Below, piece after piece: positions 45,261 through 53,348 of a DNA stretch of 64,000 nucleotides (the first letter of the stretch is position 1; every line of letters begins with the position of its first letter). Where the stretch lies: assembly GCA_947447265.1 (NCBI GenBank), contig CANFKC010000001.1, forward strand, positions 1-64,000. Direction: 5' to 3'. Below the pieces are notes generated by a model. It did not search any database, had not been told where the DNA came from, and worked only from the letters and a program-made list of their open reading frames with translations. Source of the stretch: Chitinophagaceae bacterium. GTDB taxonomy: Bacteria > Bacteroidota > Bacteroidia > Chitinophagales > Chitinophagaceae. A program made the translations under genes and the position numbers.

Positions 45261-45294
45261 TAGGTTTCCCACACTAAAAAAGTATGGCACACCT
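45261..45294. repeat. Decayed copy of the GTCCCACACTTT palindrome
   Basis: AGGTTTCCCACACT and AGTATGGCACACCT correspond to the arms at 42534 with several mismatches. It lies between the ATPase start and the stop of the next gene. Confidence 0.45.
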
Positions 45295-45337
45295 GCCGAT
45301 TCCGGCATTTGAAATCTAACCCCTGGAATTTCACAAT

Positions 45338-46213
45338 TTATTCCCTTATCCTCCACGGCCTTTCTGTTTCATAGTCATCCCACCAGCCATGGCTTTTGCG
45401 CTCTTTATACCAAAGAAATGAAAATGGTAAAACCGTTAGCGAAACCACCATGCTGCTCTTTTCAGTAAGCGTAGAGGTAATTGGGGTTATGGAATTCGCG
45501 GAAAGTGATTGAATCTGCATTAGCTGCGCACCACCTATGGAATAGAACGCCTTTACCCTGAAACAAAACAGCCAGTAAGCTGAAAATTCCGCCTTGGCAA
45601 ATGGAGTGAAAGTCGTAGTGCTTTTATTATCGACCACCGCAGTCGTTGAACTAAAGCCGGAATAGACGGTGCTCTGCATTTTCGGCATAATACCTGCACC
45701 CAGCACAAAACCGAAACGGGTAGTACGGATGGCAATAGCATCTGAGCCAGATTTAAAGTCAATGCTCAAGGGCAGTGCGTATTGCGTGGTAACAGTAGCC
45801 AGATTTATTTGACCCGTGGGGAAATAACTATCACCCGTGCTGGTAATGCCGCCGTTCACATCAGTAAACGTATAGCTGTTCAAATGAAAATCAGCACTCA
45901 GATCGAACGAACCCCGCCTGCCTGTTCTTAAAATAGGCATGGTAACGCCAACTGCATAACCTGCGCCATTACTCGACTTTAGTGTGCGGGTAACAAACGT
46001 ATCGCCCACGACATTATGGTAACTGTCATACCGGGGTACCACACCGGCATATTCAGCAGTCACATTCACAATATTCGTCCCTACTGTGTAGCGGGAAGCC
46101 TGCGTGCCAAACGCGAACGGATTGGCATAGAAGTAAAAATACTGGCTGAAACCACTTACGGGCAATAAGCAACACAATAGCAATAAAAGTAAAGGGTATT
46201 TTTTCCCAGCCAT
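45338..46213 (-). CDS. Outer-membrane protein, probable beta-barrel, hypothetical
   Basis: A 291-residue protein with a signal peptide (PLLLLLLCCLLPVSGFSQ, cleavage after FSQ) and a mature part of amphipathic strands, for instance SFDLSADFHLNSYTF and ALPLSIDFKSGSDAIAI. Strands near the end (SMVVSLTVLPFSFLWY) are followed by a charged tail (KERKSHGWWDDYETERPWRIRE), which is unusual for a barrel that normally ends in an aromatic strand. It should be an outer-membrane or periplasmic protein. Family not recognised. Confidence 0.65.
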   Translation of the reverse strand: MAGKKYPLLLLLLCCLLPVSGFSQYFYFYANPFAFGTQASRYTVGTNIVNVTAEYAGVVPRYDSYHNVVGDTFVTRTLKSSNGAGYAVGVTMPILRTGRRGSFDLSADFHLNSYTFTDVNGGITSTGDSYFPTGQINLATVTTQYALPLSIDFKSGSDAIAIRTTRFGFVLGAGIMPKMQSTVYSGFSSTTAVVDNKSTTTFTPFAKAEFSAYWLFCFRVKAFYSIGGAQLMQIQSLSANSITPITSTLTEKSSMVVSLTVLPFSFLWYKERKSHGWWDDYETERPWRIRE

Positions 46214-46271
46214 GGTAATTGGTGTGTTTTAATCGTAAATATATAAAATAGTTGAAAAACCGAGCCGAATA

Positions 46272-46394
46272 TCATTGCGGTAAGTTAATAAAAGGCTTAA
46301 ACCGCAGCCAAGCTCCTGTTTTGGGGCGCTTCTCTACTACAACTGCTTCGTTATAGCTGGCATAGCCGTGCCGTTTTTTGCATTGAATAATCAT
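46272..46394 (-). CDS. Possible 40-residue small protein
   Basis: A short frame from the ATG at 46394, beginning MIIQCKKRHGYASYNEAVVV and ending FINLPQ before TGA. It is basic and has protein-like residue use with several aromatic residues. It fills most of the gap between ybeY (divergent) and the outer-membrane gene (same strand, 58 bases further). An AT-rich promoter-like stretch precedes it. It could be a real small protein or the remnant of a larger gene. Confidence 0.3.
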   Translation of the reverse strand: MIIQCKKRHGYASYNEAVVVEKRPKTGAWLRFKPFINLPQ

Positions 46395-46409
46395 CAAAAA
46401 TTAATTAGA

Positions 46410-46417
46410 TACCTTTG
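46410..46417 (+). promoter_or_regulatory. -7 box of ybeY
   Basis: TACCTTTG fits TAnnTTTG and ends 14 bases before the ATG, giving a very short leader. Confidence 0.5.
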
Positions 46418-46431
46418 CAAAAAATTGATGA

Positions 46432-46860
46432 ATGCCTGCAACTTTTAATGAGCATGAAGTAAAATCAGGATTGAAGAAAAAGAGGGTACTTTCCGCCTTT
46501 CTTGATGCACTGGTGCTGCAACATTTAAAGGGAATAAAAAAAGTGCGCCTGAACTATATTTTCTGTTCAGATGATTACCTGCATACGATGAACCAGCAGC
46601 ACCTGGATCATGATACGCTTACCGATATCATTACCTTCGACCTTAGCGAGGGCAACAATCTGGTAGGGGAGATATATGTGAGCACAGACAGGGTACGCGA
46701 TAACGCACAGAAGTTTAACACCAGTTATAACGATGAGCTGCACCGCGTCATATTTCACGGCACGTTGCACCTCTGTGGTTTTAAGGACAAATCGCCCGCA
46801 GACCAAAAAAAGATGCGCGAACAAGAAGATAAATGCCTGGAGGCTTATAGCCACGCATAA
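46432..46860 (+). CDS. ybeY: Endoribonuclease YbeY (rRNA maturation)
   Basis: A 142-residue protein of the UPF0054 family. The metal motif reads HGTLHLCGFKD (109-119): His109 and His113 are conserved, and Asp119 replaces the third histidine of the enterobacterial HGxLHLxGYDH form. I recall the Asp variant as common in Bacteroidota. TDIITFDLSEGNNLVGEIYVS (64-84) is the conserved central sheet. YbeY processes the 3' end of 16S rRNA and takes part in ribosome quality control. Its short leader and promoter are close to the start. It is followed by a pseudouridine synthase gene 105 bases away. Confidence 0.93.
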   Translation: MPATFNEHEVKSGLKKKRVLSAFLDALVLQHLKGIKKVRLNYIFCSDDYLHTMNQQHLDHDTLTDIITFDLSEGNNLVGEIYVSTDRVRDNAQKFNTSYNDELHRVIFHGTLHLCGFKDKSPADQKKMREQEDKCLEAYSHA

Positions 46861-46965
46861 TATCGTTTACACAGCACTGGCATTGTAACAAAACAAGCCC
46901 TGGAAGAAATAAAAATAAAACACACCACGTTTTAAAATGTGGTAAAACATTAAGAAAAGCAGAAA

Positions 46966-47694
46966 ATGAAATTCGATACTTTATACGAAGACAACGACCT
47001 TATTATTGTGAACAAACCGGCCGGACTGCTGGTAATACCTGACCGGTTCAATACAGAGATACCGAGCCTGAACAAGGTGCTGGAAACAAAGCTGAAGCAG
47101 CATGTATGGGTAGTGCACCGCCTGGATAGAGATACGAGCGGTGTTATTGCATTTGCCAAAAATGAAGAAACCCACAAGCACCTTTCAGCCCAGTTCATGG
47201 AACATGATGTGAACAAATTTTATGCGGGCATAGTAACCGGAATTGTGCACCCTACCGAAAGCCGTATTGAAAATATGATTGCCGAGCACCCTGCTGTACC
47301 CGGTAAAATGATAGTTGCCAAGAAAGGAAAACATGCTGTTACTGACTACAGGGTTGTAGAACAATGGCCCCTGTATGCACTGATGCAGTTCCAGATACAT
47401 ACCGGCCGGACGCACCAGATTAGGGTACATTCAGCCTACATTGGCAACCCTATTGTTTGCGATGAAGTATATGGCGATGGTAAACCATTTTTTGTATCGC
47501 TTATTAAACGCAAATACAACCATTCGGAAAAAGAGGAGCAGGAACGGCCTTTGCTGAGCAGGCTTGCGCTGCATGCATATAAGCTGGAATTTGAGCGGGC
47601 TGATGGCCAGTTGGTAAGCGTGGAAGCACCGCTGCCAAAAGACATGGCGGCTACCGTAAACCAACTGAATAAGTGGACCAAACAATCTTCTTAA
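46966..47694 (+). CDS. RluA-family pseudouridine synthase
   Basis: A 242-residue enzyme without the N-terminal S4 domain. HRLDRDTSGVIAFAKN (about 50-65) contains the catalytic aspartate of the RluA family. RTHQIRVHSAYIGNPIVCDEVYG (about 148-170) is the second signature. It converts a specific uridine of rRNA or tRNA to pseudouridine; the target cannot be assigned. The lack of S4 resembles RluA and TruC. It follows ybeY in the same direction, so both may serve ribosome maturation. A terminator hairpin lies just after it. Confidence 0.9.
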   Translation: MKFDTLYEDNDLIIVNKPAGLLVIPDRFNTEIPSLNKVLETKLKQHVWVVHRLDRDTSGVIAFAKNEETHKHLSAQFMEHDVNKFYAGIVTGIVHPTESRIENMIAEHPAVPGKMIVAKKGKHAVTDYRVVEQWPLYALMQFQIHTGRTHQIRVHSAYIGNPIVCDEVYGDGKPFFVSLIKRKYNHSEKEEQERPLLSRLALHAYKLEFERADGQLVSVEAPLPKDMAATVNQLNKWTKQSS

Positions 47695-47708
47695 TGCTGC
47701 AATAAATA

Positions 47709-47728
47709 AAGGCCCGTAAAAAGGCCTT
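47709..47728 (+). terminator. Terminator after the pseudouridine synthase gene
   Basis: AAGGCC and GGCCTT arms around an A-rich loop, followed by the T-rich stretch of the tandem tract. Confidence 0.55.
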
Positions 47729-47729
47729 C

Positions 47730-47750
47730 TTACTTTTACTTTTTTACTTT
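47730..47750. repeat. TTACTTT tandem tract
   Basis: Three 7-base units (TTACTTT, TACTTTT, TTACTTT) directly before folB. The motif is the reverse complement of the tract at 13959-13986. Confidence 0.45.
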
Positions 47751-47756
47751 TCAGCA

Positions 47757-48089
47757 ATGCTTACAGTTTCCCTGCACGGAATCCAAATTACTGCCCCACA
47801 TGGCTTATACCCCCAGGAGCATATTCTTGGCAATGTTTTTGAGATAGATGTTGATATTGAATTACCAGATACTATGCCGTGGCCATTTGCTGATTATACA
47901 ATCATTCAAAGCACGGTATCGACAGTTTTCCATAATCAGGGCCAACTACTGGAAACGTTTGTCTATAACATTCACTCCGCATTAAAAACCCAGTTCCCGA
48001 ATGCTATACGCATAAAAGTTGCTGTACGCAAATTACACCCCCCAATGCCGGGACAGGTGAAATTTGCACAGGTTTGTTACGAAGCGTAA
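47757..48089 (+). CDS. folB: Dihydroneopterin aldolase
   Basis: A 110-residue enzyme of the tunnel fold. HGIQITAPHGLYPQEHILGN near the N-terminus holds the substrate-binding glutamate, and VAVRKLHPPMPGQVKFAQV near the end replaces the usual KPxAPxxG motif with a close variant. It cleaves dihydroneopterin to hydroxymethyl-dihydropterin in folate synthesis and acts as an oligomer in the cytosol. No other folate gene is adjacent. A tandem tract lies in its 5' region. Confidence 0.88.
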   Translation: MLTVSLHGIQITAPHGLYPQEHILGNVFEIDVDIELPDTMPWPFADYTIIQSTVSTVFHNQGQLLETFVYNIHSALKTQFPNAIRIKVAVRKLHPPMPGQVKFAQVCYEA

Positions 48090-48252
48090 CGCTTATTGCG
48101 AGGTCGCTAACACTGTATTAGTAAGAGACGAGTGGACGTTTTATTCACGGTCACACACATTAACATGTACAATCCCGAAGGGATGACATTATTGTAGAGA
48201 AAGAGGTAGCAAAAGCACCGCAAACCAGTTGTAGTGTCTTTACTTCATTTTT

Positions 48253-49323
48253 TCATTTTTTCCTTTTTGCTCTTTCGTATTGCAAGGGCCAGGGCATCTC
48301 TTCGTAACCCAGGTCTCGGGCTGCACGCAACGGGAAATACGGGTCTCGTAATAATTCCCGGGCCATAAAAATCAGTTCGGCCTGTTGTTTGTCCAGTATC
48401 TCCTCCGCTTGCTCTGGCGTAGTAATAATTCCGACTGCCCCGGTGAGCATTCCGGTTGATTTAACTGCTTCGGCAAAAGGAACCTGGTAGCCCGGCTTTG
48501 CAGGGATTTTAGCAAAAGATACCACCGCACCTGAAGAGCAATCAATAAGATCAACCCCAGCAGCCTTAACTATAGGAGCCAGAGCTTTTGAATCTTCTAT
48601 CGTCCAGCCACCTTCCGCCCAATCAGTAGCAGAGATACGCAGGAATAGCGGTAGATGCTCCGGCCATTCTGCGCGCACAGCTGCAATAATTTCCATTAGA
48701 AAGCGCACCCTGTTTTCAAATGTGCCGCCATATTCATCGGTGCGCTTATTGGCCAGTGGCGACAAAAACTCGTTAATAAGATAGCCATGCGCACCATGTA
48801 TCTCCAACACCTCAAAGCCGGCGGCAAGCGCTCGGCGCGTAGCACTTTTAAATGCGTCTATAATTCTTTCAATACCCTCATGGGTTAAGGCTTCCGGCAT
48901 GTCTTTGTCTTCAGAAAATGGTATGCTGCTTGGCGCAAGGGTCTTCCAGCCACCTTCCGCTACCGGTATCAACTTATCACCATTCCATGGTGAAGTAAGG
49001 CTCGATTTTCTGCCTGCATGTGCCAACTGTATACCCGGCACACTACCCTGCGCACTAATGAATGCCGTTATCCTCCGCAGTGGCTCAATCTGCTCATCAT
49101 TCCACAAGCCTAGATCTTGCGGGGAAATACGGCCTTCGGGTGTAACCGCCGTAGCTTCAGTGATTACAAGCCCTGCACCACCCACTGCCCGGCTACCCAG
49201 GTGTACCAGGTGCCATTCGTTCGCCATACCATCGGTAGCAGAGTATTGGCACATGGGCGAAACGACAATTCTATTCTTTAACGTAATACTGCGTATGGTA
49301 AGCGGCGTAAATAATGCTGGCAT
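48253..49323 (-). CDS. NADH:flavin oxidoreductase, Old Yellow Enzyme family (YqjM-like)
   Basis: A 356-residue protein from the ATG at 49323 (MPALFTPLTIRSITLKNRIV). The frame is open to 49473, but TATCTTTG, a minus-strand -7 box, lies about 24 bases before this ATG and the upstream part is not family-like. The TIM-barrel motifs are SPMCQYSA with the FMN-contacting cysteine, WHLVHLGSRAVGGAGLVITEATAV, QLAHAGRKSS and the substrate-binding EIHGAHGYLINEFLSPLANKRTDEYGG. It reduces electron-poor double bonds using NAD(P)H through FMN. The natural substrate is unknown. It is monocistronic. Confidence 0.92.
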   Translation of the reverse strand: MPALFTPLTIRSITLKNRIVVSPMCQYSATDGMANEWHLVHLGSRAVGGAGLVITEATAVTPEGRISPQDLGLWNDEQIEPLRRITAFISAQGSVPGIQLAHAGRKSSLTSPWNGDKLIPVAEGGWKTLAPSSIPFSEDKDMPEALTHEGIERIIDAFKSATRRALAAGFEVLEIHGAHGYLINEFLSPLANKRTDEYGGTFENRVRFLMEIIAAVRAEWPEHLPLFLRISATDWAEGGWTIEDSKALAPIVKAAGVDLIDCSSGAVVSFAKIPAKPGYQVPFAEAVKSTGMLTGAVGIITTPEQAEEILDKQQAELIFMARELLRDPYFPLRAARDLGYEEMPWPLQYERAKRKK

Positions 49324-49397
49324 GGCGTGGGTGGTTAAATTGTAATCAAAGATACCAACAATTGGAAACGGAAATTTACGGGTGCTAATAAAAAAAT

Positions 49398-49425
49398 AAG
49401 GCATCATGCGCTTGCATGATGCCTT
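49398..49425 (-). terminator. Terminator of the lipoprotein gene at 49449
   Basis: AAGGCATCATGC and its complement around GCTT, a perfect 12-bp stem, followed on the minus strand by TATTTTTTT. It lies 23 bases after the stop. Confidence 0.75.
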
Positions 49426-49448
49426 GAGTATTTTAATTTTTAAATGGA

Positions 49449-50156
49449 TTACCTGTTCAAAATAACACTGCACGTATCATTATGTCCTGCTGGTGTATTC
49501 AGCGCTATATAGTGCATTACAATTGAGTTAGCGGTAAAATGGCCCGCGCCCCACATGGTAACACCATTACCAATTGACTGGCGATCTACATAAACTGAAT
49601 CTGTATTACAGTCAAGGCGCATAAATGTGTTTGTATTGCTGCCATAACCACCCAGATTAACGATATTCAGGGCTGTGTCGCCAGATGAAGCAGCTGCAAC
49701 GCTATAGGTATAGCTGCTCAGGTTGCAGGCATTATGGCCTGTATAGTTGCCCTTCAGGTTGTAACCGCATTTGTAGTGTACAATACCCAGGTTAAAGGTG
49801 TAGCTCTTGTAGCCATTTGTAGGGCTGTAAGTAACTAAAGTAACCGGGTAATTACCTAATACCGAAGCGCTATCGGCATAAATTCTGAAATTAGCTGTGA
49901 ATGTTGGGGTACCGGTAATAGTATCTTTAGCCAACCTTACATGAGCCGGCAGACCTGTAATGGTAAGCGTAACCTTTTCATTGTAGTTACCGGTAAGAAA
50001 CCTTACTTCCAATGGCACATCCAAAGAATCGTTATGGTTAACATATACGTTTGACATGGTATCAACAAGAAAGGCCAGTGGCGGGTTGGTATTCTTCACG
50101 CAAGACCCGGCAAACAGGGTTAGGGCAAACATGGCAAGTAAAACACAATTCTTCAT
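49449..50156 (-). CDS. Lipoprotein with Ig-like fold, hypothetical
   Basis: A 235-residue protein with a lipoprotein signal (LLAMFALTLFAGSC, lipobox AGSC, cysteine at residue 19). The mature part has one Ig-like or cadherin-like domain: VTLTITGLPAHVRLAKDTITGTPTF, then NYPVTLVTYSPTNGYKSYTFNLGI. This is followed by a segment with four cysteines (KCGYN, NACN, DCNTD, DTCSV) that could form disulfide bonds. It is expected to be anchored in the outer or inner membrane. Function unknown. It lies at the end of the lpxH unit but is separated by 180 bases containing a heptamer tract. Confidence 0.72.
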   Translation of the reverse strand: MKNCVLLAMFALTLFAGSCVKNTNPPLAFLVDTMSNVYVNHNDSLDVPLEVRFLTGNYNEKVTLTITGLPAHVRLAKDTITGTPTFTANFRIYADSASVLGNYPVTLVTYSPTNGYKSYTFNLGIVHYKCGYNLKGNYTGHNACNLSSYTYSVAAASSGDTALNIVNLGGYGSNTNTFMRLDCNTDSVYVDRQSIGNGVTMWGAGHFTANSIVMHYIALNTPAGHNDTCSVILNR

Positions 50157-50190
50157 CAGTATTATTTTAAAGCGGAAAGATACAATGTAA

Positions 50191-50281
50191 ATTCCAAATA
50201 TTAAATTGCAAATAACAAATAACGAAATTCAAAAAGGAAATTCCAATTCTGAAAATCCAAATTAAAAATTCCAAATTCCAG
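50191..50281. repeat. Longest 7-bp tandem tract, consensus ATTCCAA
   Basis: Thirteen successive 7-base units without any register break: ATTCCAA occurs three times, with variants such as ATATTAA, ATTGCAA, ATAACAA, AATCCAA and ATTCCAG. It fills half of the gap between the kinase-RapZ gene and the lipoprotein gene. No protein reading is likely. Confidence 0.75.
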
Positions 50282-50339
50282 GCTAACAAGTACAAACAAT
50301 GATTTTTTAATACCCATTGTTGTACACCGCATTGCTAAC

Positions 50340-51824
50340 CTATTTAGCATCAACCTGCACTTTAGGCTCCAGCACCCATTTTTTTTCATTGGTGTGGGTA
50401 ACCGTTACATCAAGGTTGTAGCGTGTTGCCAGGTAAGCGGCCATTTGGTTGGCTGCATAAACAGAGCGGTGCTGACCACCTGTGCAACCGAAAGCAACAC
50501 CTAACTGTTCAAAACCGCGGGCTATGTAGTCTTCAACGTTTATTGATACAAGTCCGTAAACGTGGTTCATAAAGTCAGGCATGCGGGTTTCGCGCTCCAG
50601 GAATTGGCGCACCAACTCATTGTTGCCCGTATGGTGTTTATATGCATCAAAACGGCCCGGGTTCAATATACCCCTGCAATCAAAAACATAACCACCACCA
50701 TGGTTACCGTCAAACTTCGGAATGCCGTTTTTGTAAGAAAAGCTCATGACCTGCACATTAAGCTTCGGCTTTTCTGTATTGCTGGCAACCGCATAGCGGG
50801 CCTGCATTTCTGGCGACGATATCTTCTCCAGCAACGACCGCATTTCCGGATAGGCCGGCGCCTGCGGATGATCGGACAGAAACTTATTAAGACTTTTCAG
50901 TGCCGGGCTTATGCTGCTGATGAAATGCGATTTATGCTGTAACAAACCCCTGAAACCATAAGCACCCAACACCTGTAACAACCTTACCAGCACAAACTGC
51001 ACATATCCGCGCCTGAAATGGATCTCATCCATACGCGGCACATGCAAGTCTTTTAATGAACTGATGTAGCCATTCAGCAGATCTTCCTTCCAGGCATCAG
51101 TTAGTTTTGCCTTTGCCTGCCATAGCAGCGATGCAATGTCATATTGCGGCGGCCCCTGCATACAGCCCTGATAGTCAATAAAATAAATTTGCCCCTCATG
51201 CACCATTATATTGCGGCTCTGAAAGTCACGATACATGAGTGTTTGTGGTTGCACCCTGCCGAGGTCCTTACTAAGCAGTTCCATTTCGCTTATCAGTAAA
51301 GAACGGTCATAAGGTATATCCTGCAGATCGGCGAAGTAATATTTAAAATAAAGCAGATCTGACATAATGGCCTTCTCATCAAATTTTTTCGACGAAAAGC
51401 ACTGCTTATAGTCAGCATCCCGACCAGCTATCCACTGGGCTTTTGCCAGCTGGCCCATTGCTTTATGGTACAGCTTACGCACTTTATCAGTATGGCCTTC
51501 TGTTTGCAGCATATCGAACAGCGATGTCTTACCAAGGTCTTGCTGCAAATATGCCTTCCTGTCTTTACTGGTTTTATAAACTTCAGGTACGTTCACCTCG
51601 TTTTTACGAAACAGTTCAGTAAAGTAAAAGAACGTATTGTTTTCTGCTACATTGGCATTGTATGTACCAATTGCTATTACACCGCCACCCGAAATACGAT
51701 AGTAACGGCGATCAGAACCCGATACCGCCAGCGGCTCGGTCAATTCAACTTTTTTTTCAAAATGTTCCTCAAATAACTTTTCGAGTATGGTAGTTATCTG
51801 GGCTGTGGTTTTATTCAATGTCAT
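50340..51824 (-). CDS. Fusion of a sugar kinase-like domain (AmgK/APH type) with a RapZ C-terminal domain
   Basis: A 494-residue protein of two parts. Residues 1-320 are an aminoglycoside-phosphotransferase-like kinase: SGSDRRYYRI (35-44), the catalytic loop MYRDFQSRNIMV (197-208; Asp200, Asn205) and FIDYQG (215-220; Asp217). AmgK enzymes phosphorylate MurNAc and GlcNAc in cell-wall recycling. Residues 355-485 are the RapZ C-domain: SFSYKNGIP, FDCRGILNPG and the phosphate-binding GCTGGQHRS (446-454). RapZ senses glucosamine-6-phosphate. The usual P-loop half of RapZ is missing. The start overlaps the sixA stop by one base (TAATG), and lpxH is further upstream. A link between amino-sugar recycling and lipid A or cell-wall supply is inferred. 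Confidence 0.85.
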   Translation of the reverse strand: MTLNKTTAQITTILEKLFEEHFEKKVELTEPLAVSGSDRRYYRISGGGVIAIGTYNANVAENNTFFYFTELFRKNEVNVPEVYKTSKDRKAYLQQDLGKTSLFDMLQTEGHTDKVRKLYHKAMGQLAKAQWIAGRDADYKQCFSSKKFDEKAIMSDLLYFKYYFADLQDIPYDRSLLISEMELLSKDLGRVQPQTLMYRDFQSRNIMVHEGQIYFIDYQGCMQGPPQYDIASLLWQAKAKLTDAWKEDLLNGYISSLKDLHVPRMDEIHFRRGYVQFVLVRLLQVLGAYGFRGLLQHKSHFISSISPALKSLNKFLSDHPQAPAYPEMRSLLEKISSPEMQARYAVASNTEKPKLNVQVMSFSYKNGIPKFDGNHGGGYVFDCRGILNPGRFDAYKHHTGNNELVRQFLERETRMPDFMNHVYGLVSINVEDYIARGFEQLGVAFGCTGGQHRSVYAANQMAAYLATRYNLDVTVTHTNEKKWVLEPKVQVDAK

Positions 51825-52321
51825 TAATCTTTTCCAGGGTAATCAAATAAAAAAACGCTGCGTTTGGCAACGGGCATTGTGTTCCATTCTTCCGCCTTAA
51901 ACTCCACTCCTGCAACGCCGCAGGTAGGCATATTATCTATATTAAAATCAGCCGAGAGCTGGTTGGTAAATTCTGTTATGCCAGGGTTATGGGCAATTAT
52001 GAATACCGTTTTTATCTTGTCGCTCACTTCAAACAGCAACTCTTCAAAAACTGAGGGTATACAATGATACAACTTTTCTTCAAACAGCACGTTCTCGAGG
52101 TCATAACCGAGCACCCCCGCAATTCGTTTTGCCGTTTGCCTGGTTCGCTTTGCTTTACTGCAAATAATCAGGTCCGGCATCAGCCCAAGTTTCTTCAACT
52201 TTTCGCCCATTTCCACTGCCTCGCCTTTTCCACGGTCGTTCAGCGGTCTGTCAAAATCACTTTGCAGGGGATTGGCCCAGCTCGATTTTGCATGTCTTAT
52301 CATCACTAATCTGCGTTGCAT
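51824..52321 (-). CDS. sixA: SixA-like histidine phosphatase
   Basis: A 165-residue protein of the histidine phosphatase superfamily. VMIRHAKSSWANP (6-18) carries the catalytic RHA motif, with FDRPLNDRGKGEA following. AHNPGI (about 115-120) holds the second catalytic histidine. SixA removes phosphate from phosphohistidine proteins. It is the middle gene of a three-gene unit, 20 bases after lpxH and overlapping the kinase-RapZ gene by one base, so its phosphoprotein or phosphosugar substrate may belong to that pathway. That is inference; the family itself is clear. Confidence 0.87.
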   Translation of the reverse strand: MQRRLVMIRHAKSSWANPLQSDFDRPLNDRGKGEAVEMGEKLKKLGLMPDLIICSKAKRTRQTAKRIAGVLGYDLENVLFEEKLYHCIPSVFEELLFEVSDKIKTVFIIAHNPGITEFTNQLSADFNIDNMPTCGVAGVEFKAEEWNTMPVAKRSVFLFDYPGKD

Positions 52322-52341
52322 ATCACTTACTTTTGGGCGCC

Positions 52342-53100
52342 TTACTCAGGCTTATAAAACTTCAATTTCAAATTACTACCATCAAATACTGCATAACTGT
52401 CATACTTTATCCAGTCGCCCAGGTTTACATAAAGGCTATCACCTTTTAACGGGTATTCGATAGCAATATGCCTGTGGCCGAAAATAAAATAGTCAATATG
52501 CTCCGTCTTTAATTTCTCGTTTGCAAACTGTACGAGCCACTCGTTGTCTCCAAAAAACGCTTCATCCGGTCCATCGGCATGTTTAGGACCGAGGCGACTG
52601 AGCCAACCCGCAAACCCAACACCGGTATCCGGATGCAGGCGCCTGTAGAGCCATTGCGAAAAACTGTTACTCATTACGGCCTTGAGCAATTTATATCCAT
52701 TGTCACCAGGGCCCAGTCCATCACCATGACCTATAAAAAACTTTTTATCGTTTATGGCAATCGTTATTGGATTGTAGTGCACGGGCACATTCAATTCTTC
52801 CATGAAATATCCCCGCATCCATAGGTCGTGGTTGCCTGTAAAGGCTTCTATTTTTATGCCACTGTCACTCAATTCGGCAAGCTTACCCATGAAACGGCTG
52901 TAGCCCTTAGGTATCACATTACGATATTCAAACCATGTATCGAAAATATCACCCACCAGGTACAGGCATGCCGCATCATTCTTTATGCTGTCCAGCCAGA
53001 TACAAAGGCGCTTTTCACGCGCTATGCTTGTTAGTCGGTCGGGAATACCCAAATGAAAATCGGAGGCGAAATAAACCTTTTTACCTTTTGGCAATTCCAT
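52342..53100 (-). CDS. lpxH: UDP-2,3-diacylglucosamine diphosphatase
   Basis: A 252-residue calcineurin-like metallophosphoesterase. The metal motifs are in order: SDFHLG (14-19), GDIFDTWFEYR (50-60), GNHDLW (89-94), HGDG (about 123-126) and GHRHIA (about 200-205). It hydrolyses UDP-2,3-diacylglucosamine to lipid X in lipid A synthesis at the cytoplasmic face of the inner membrane. The extra insertion around residues 130-180 is usual for LpxH of this phylum. It is the first gene of the lpxH-sixA-kinase/RapZ unit. Confidence 0.92.
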   Translation of the reverse strand: MELPKGKKVYFASDFHLGIPDRLTSIAREKRLCIWLDSIKNDAACLYLVGDIFDTWFEYRNVIPKGYSRFMGKLAELSDSGIKIEAFTGNHDLWMRGYFMEELNVPVHYNPITIAINDKKFFIGHGDGLGPGDNGYKLLKAVMSNSFSQWLYRRLHPDTGVGFAGWLSRLGPKHADGPDEAFFGDNEWLVQFANEKLKTEHIDYFIFGHRHIAIEYPLKGDSLYVNLGDWIKYDSYAVFDGSNLKLKFYKPE

Positions 53101-53348
53101 GAGGTTGCAAAGTTAATTAAACGTAGGGTAAAATGGCAGGTTTATACCCTGACAAATATCACCCTTGCCACATATTAACCATTGCTTAAAGTGTACCGCC
53201 GCAAGTCATGTTTCTTAGTGATACCTGTCATCACTTACCGGCATAAATTGCCTGTAATTTCGTTGGGGCTGCACCTGCCGGTGAAATGGCATGCAGAAGA
53301 GTAAGAATTATACATTATTTTACCGTGTCGGAACCAGGGTAATCATTT

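Noticed and set aside
49324-49473. 50-residue N-terminal extension of the OYE-family gene
   Set aside because: Not family-like and crossed by a minus-strand promoter box; the start at 49323 gives normal length.
50191-50281. CRISPR array
   Set aside because: Units are 7 bases with no spacers; no cas gene in the window.
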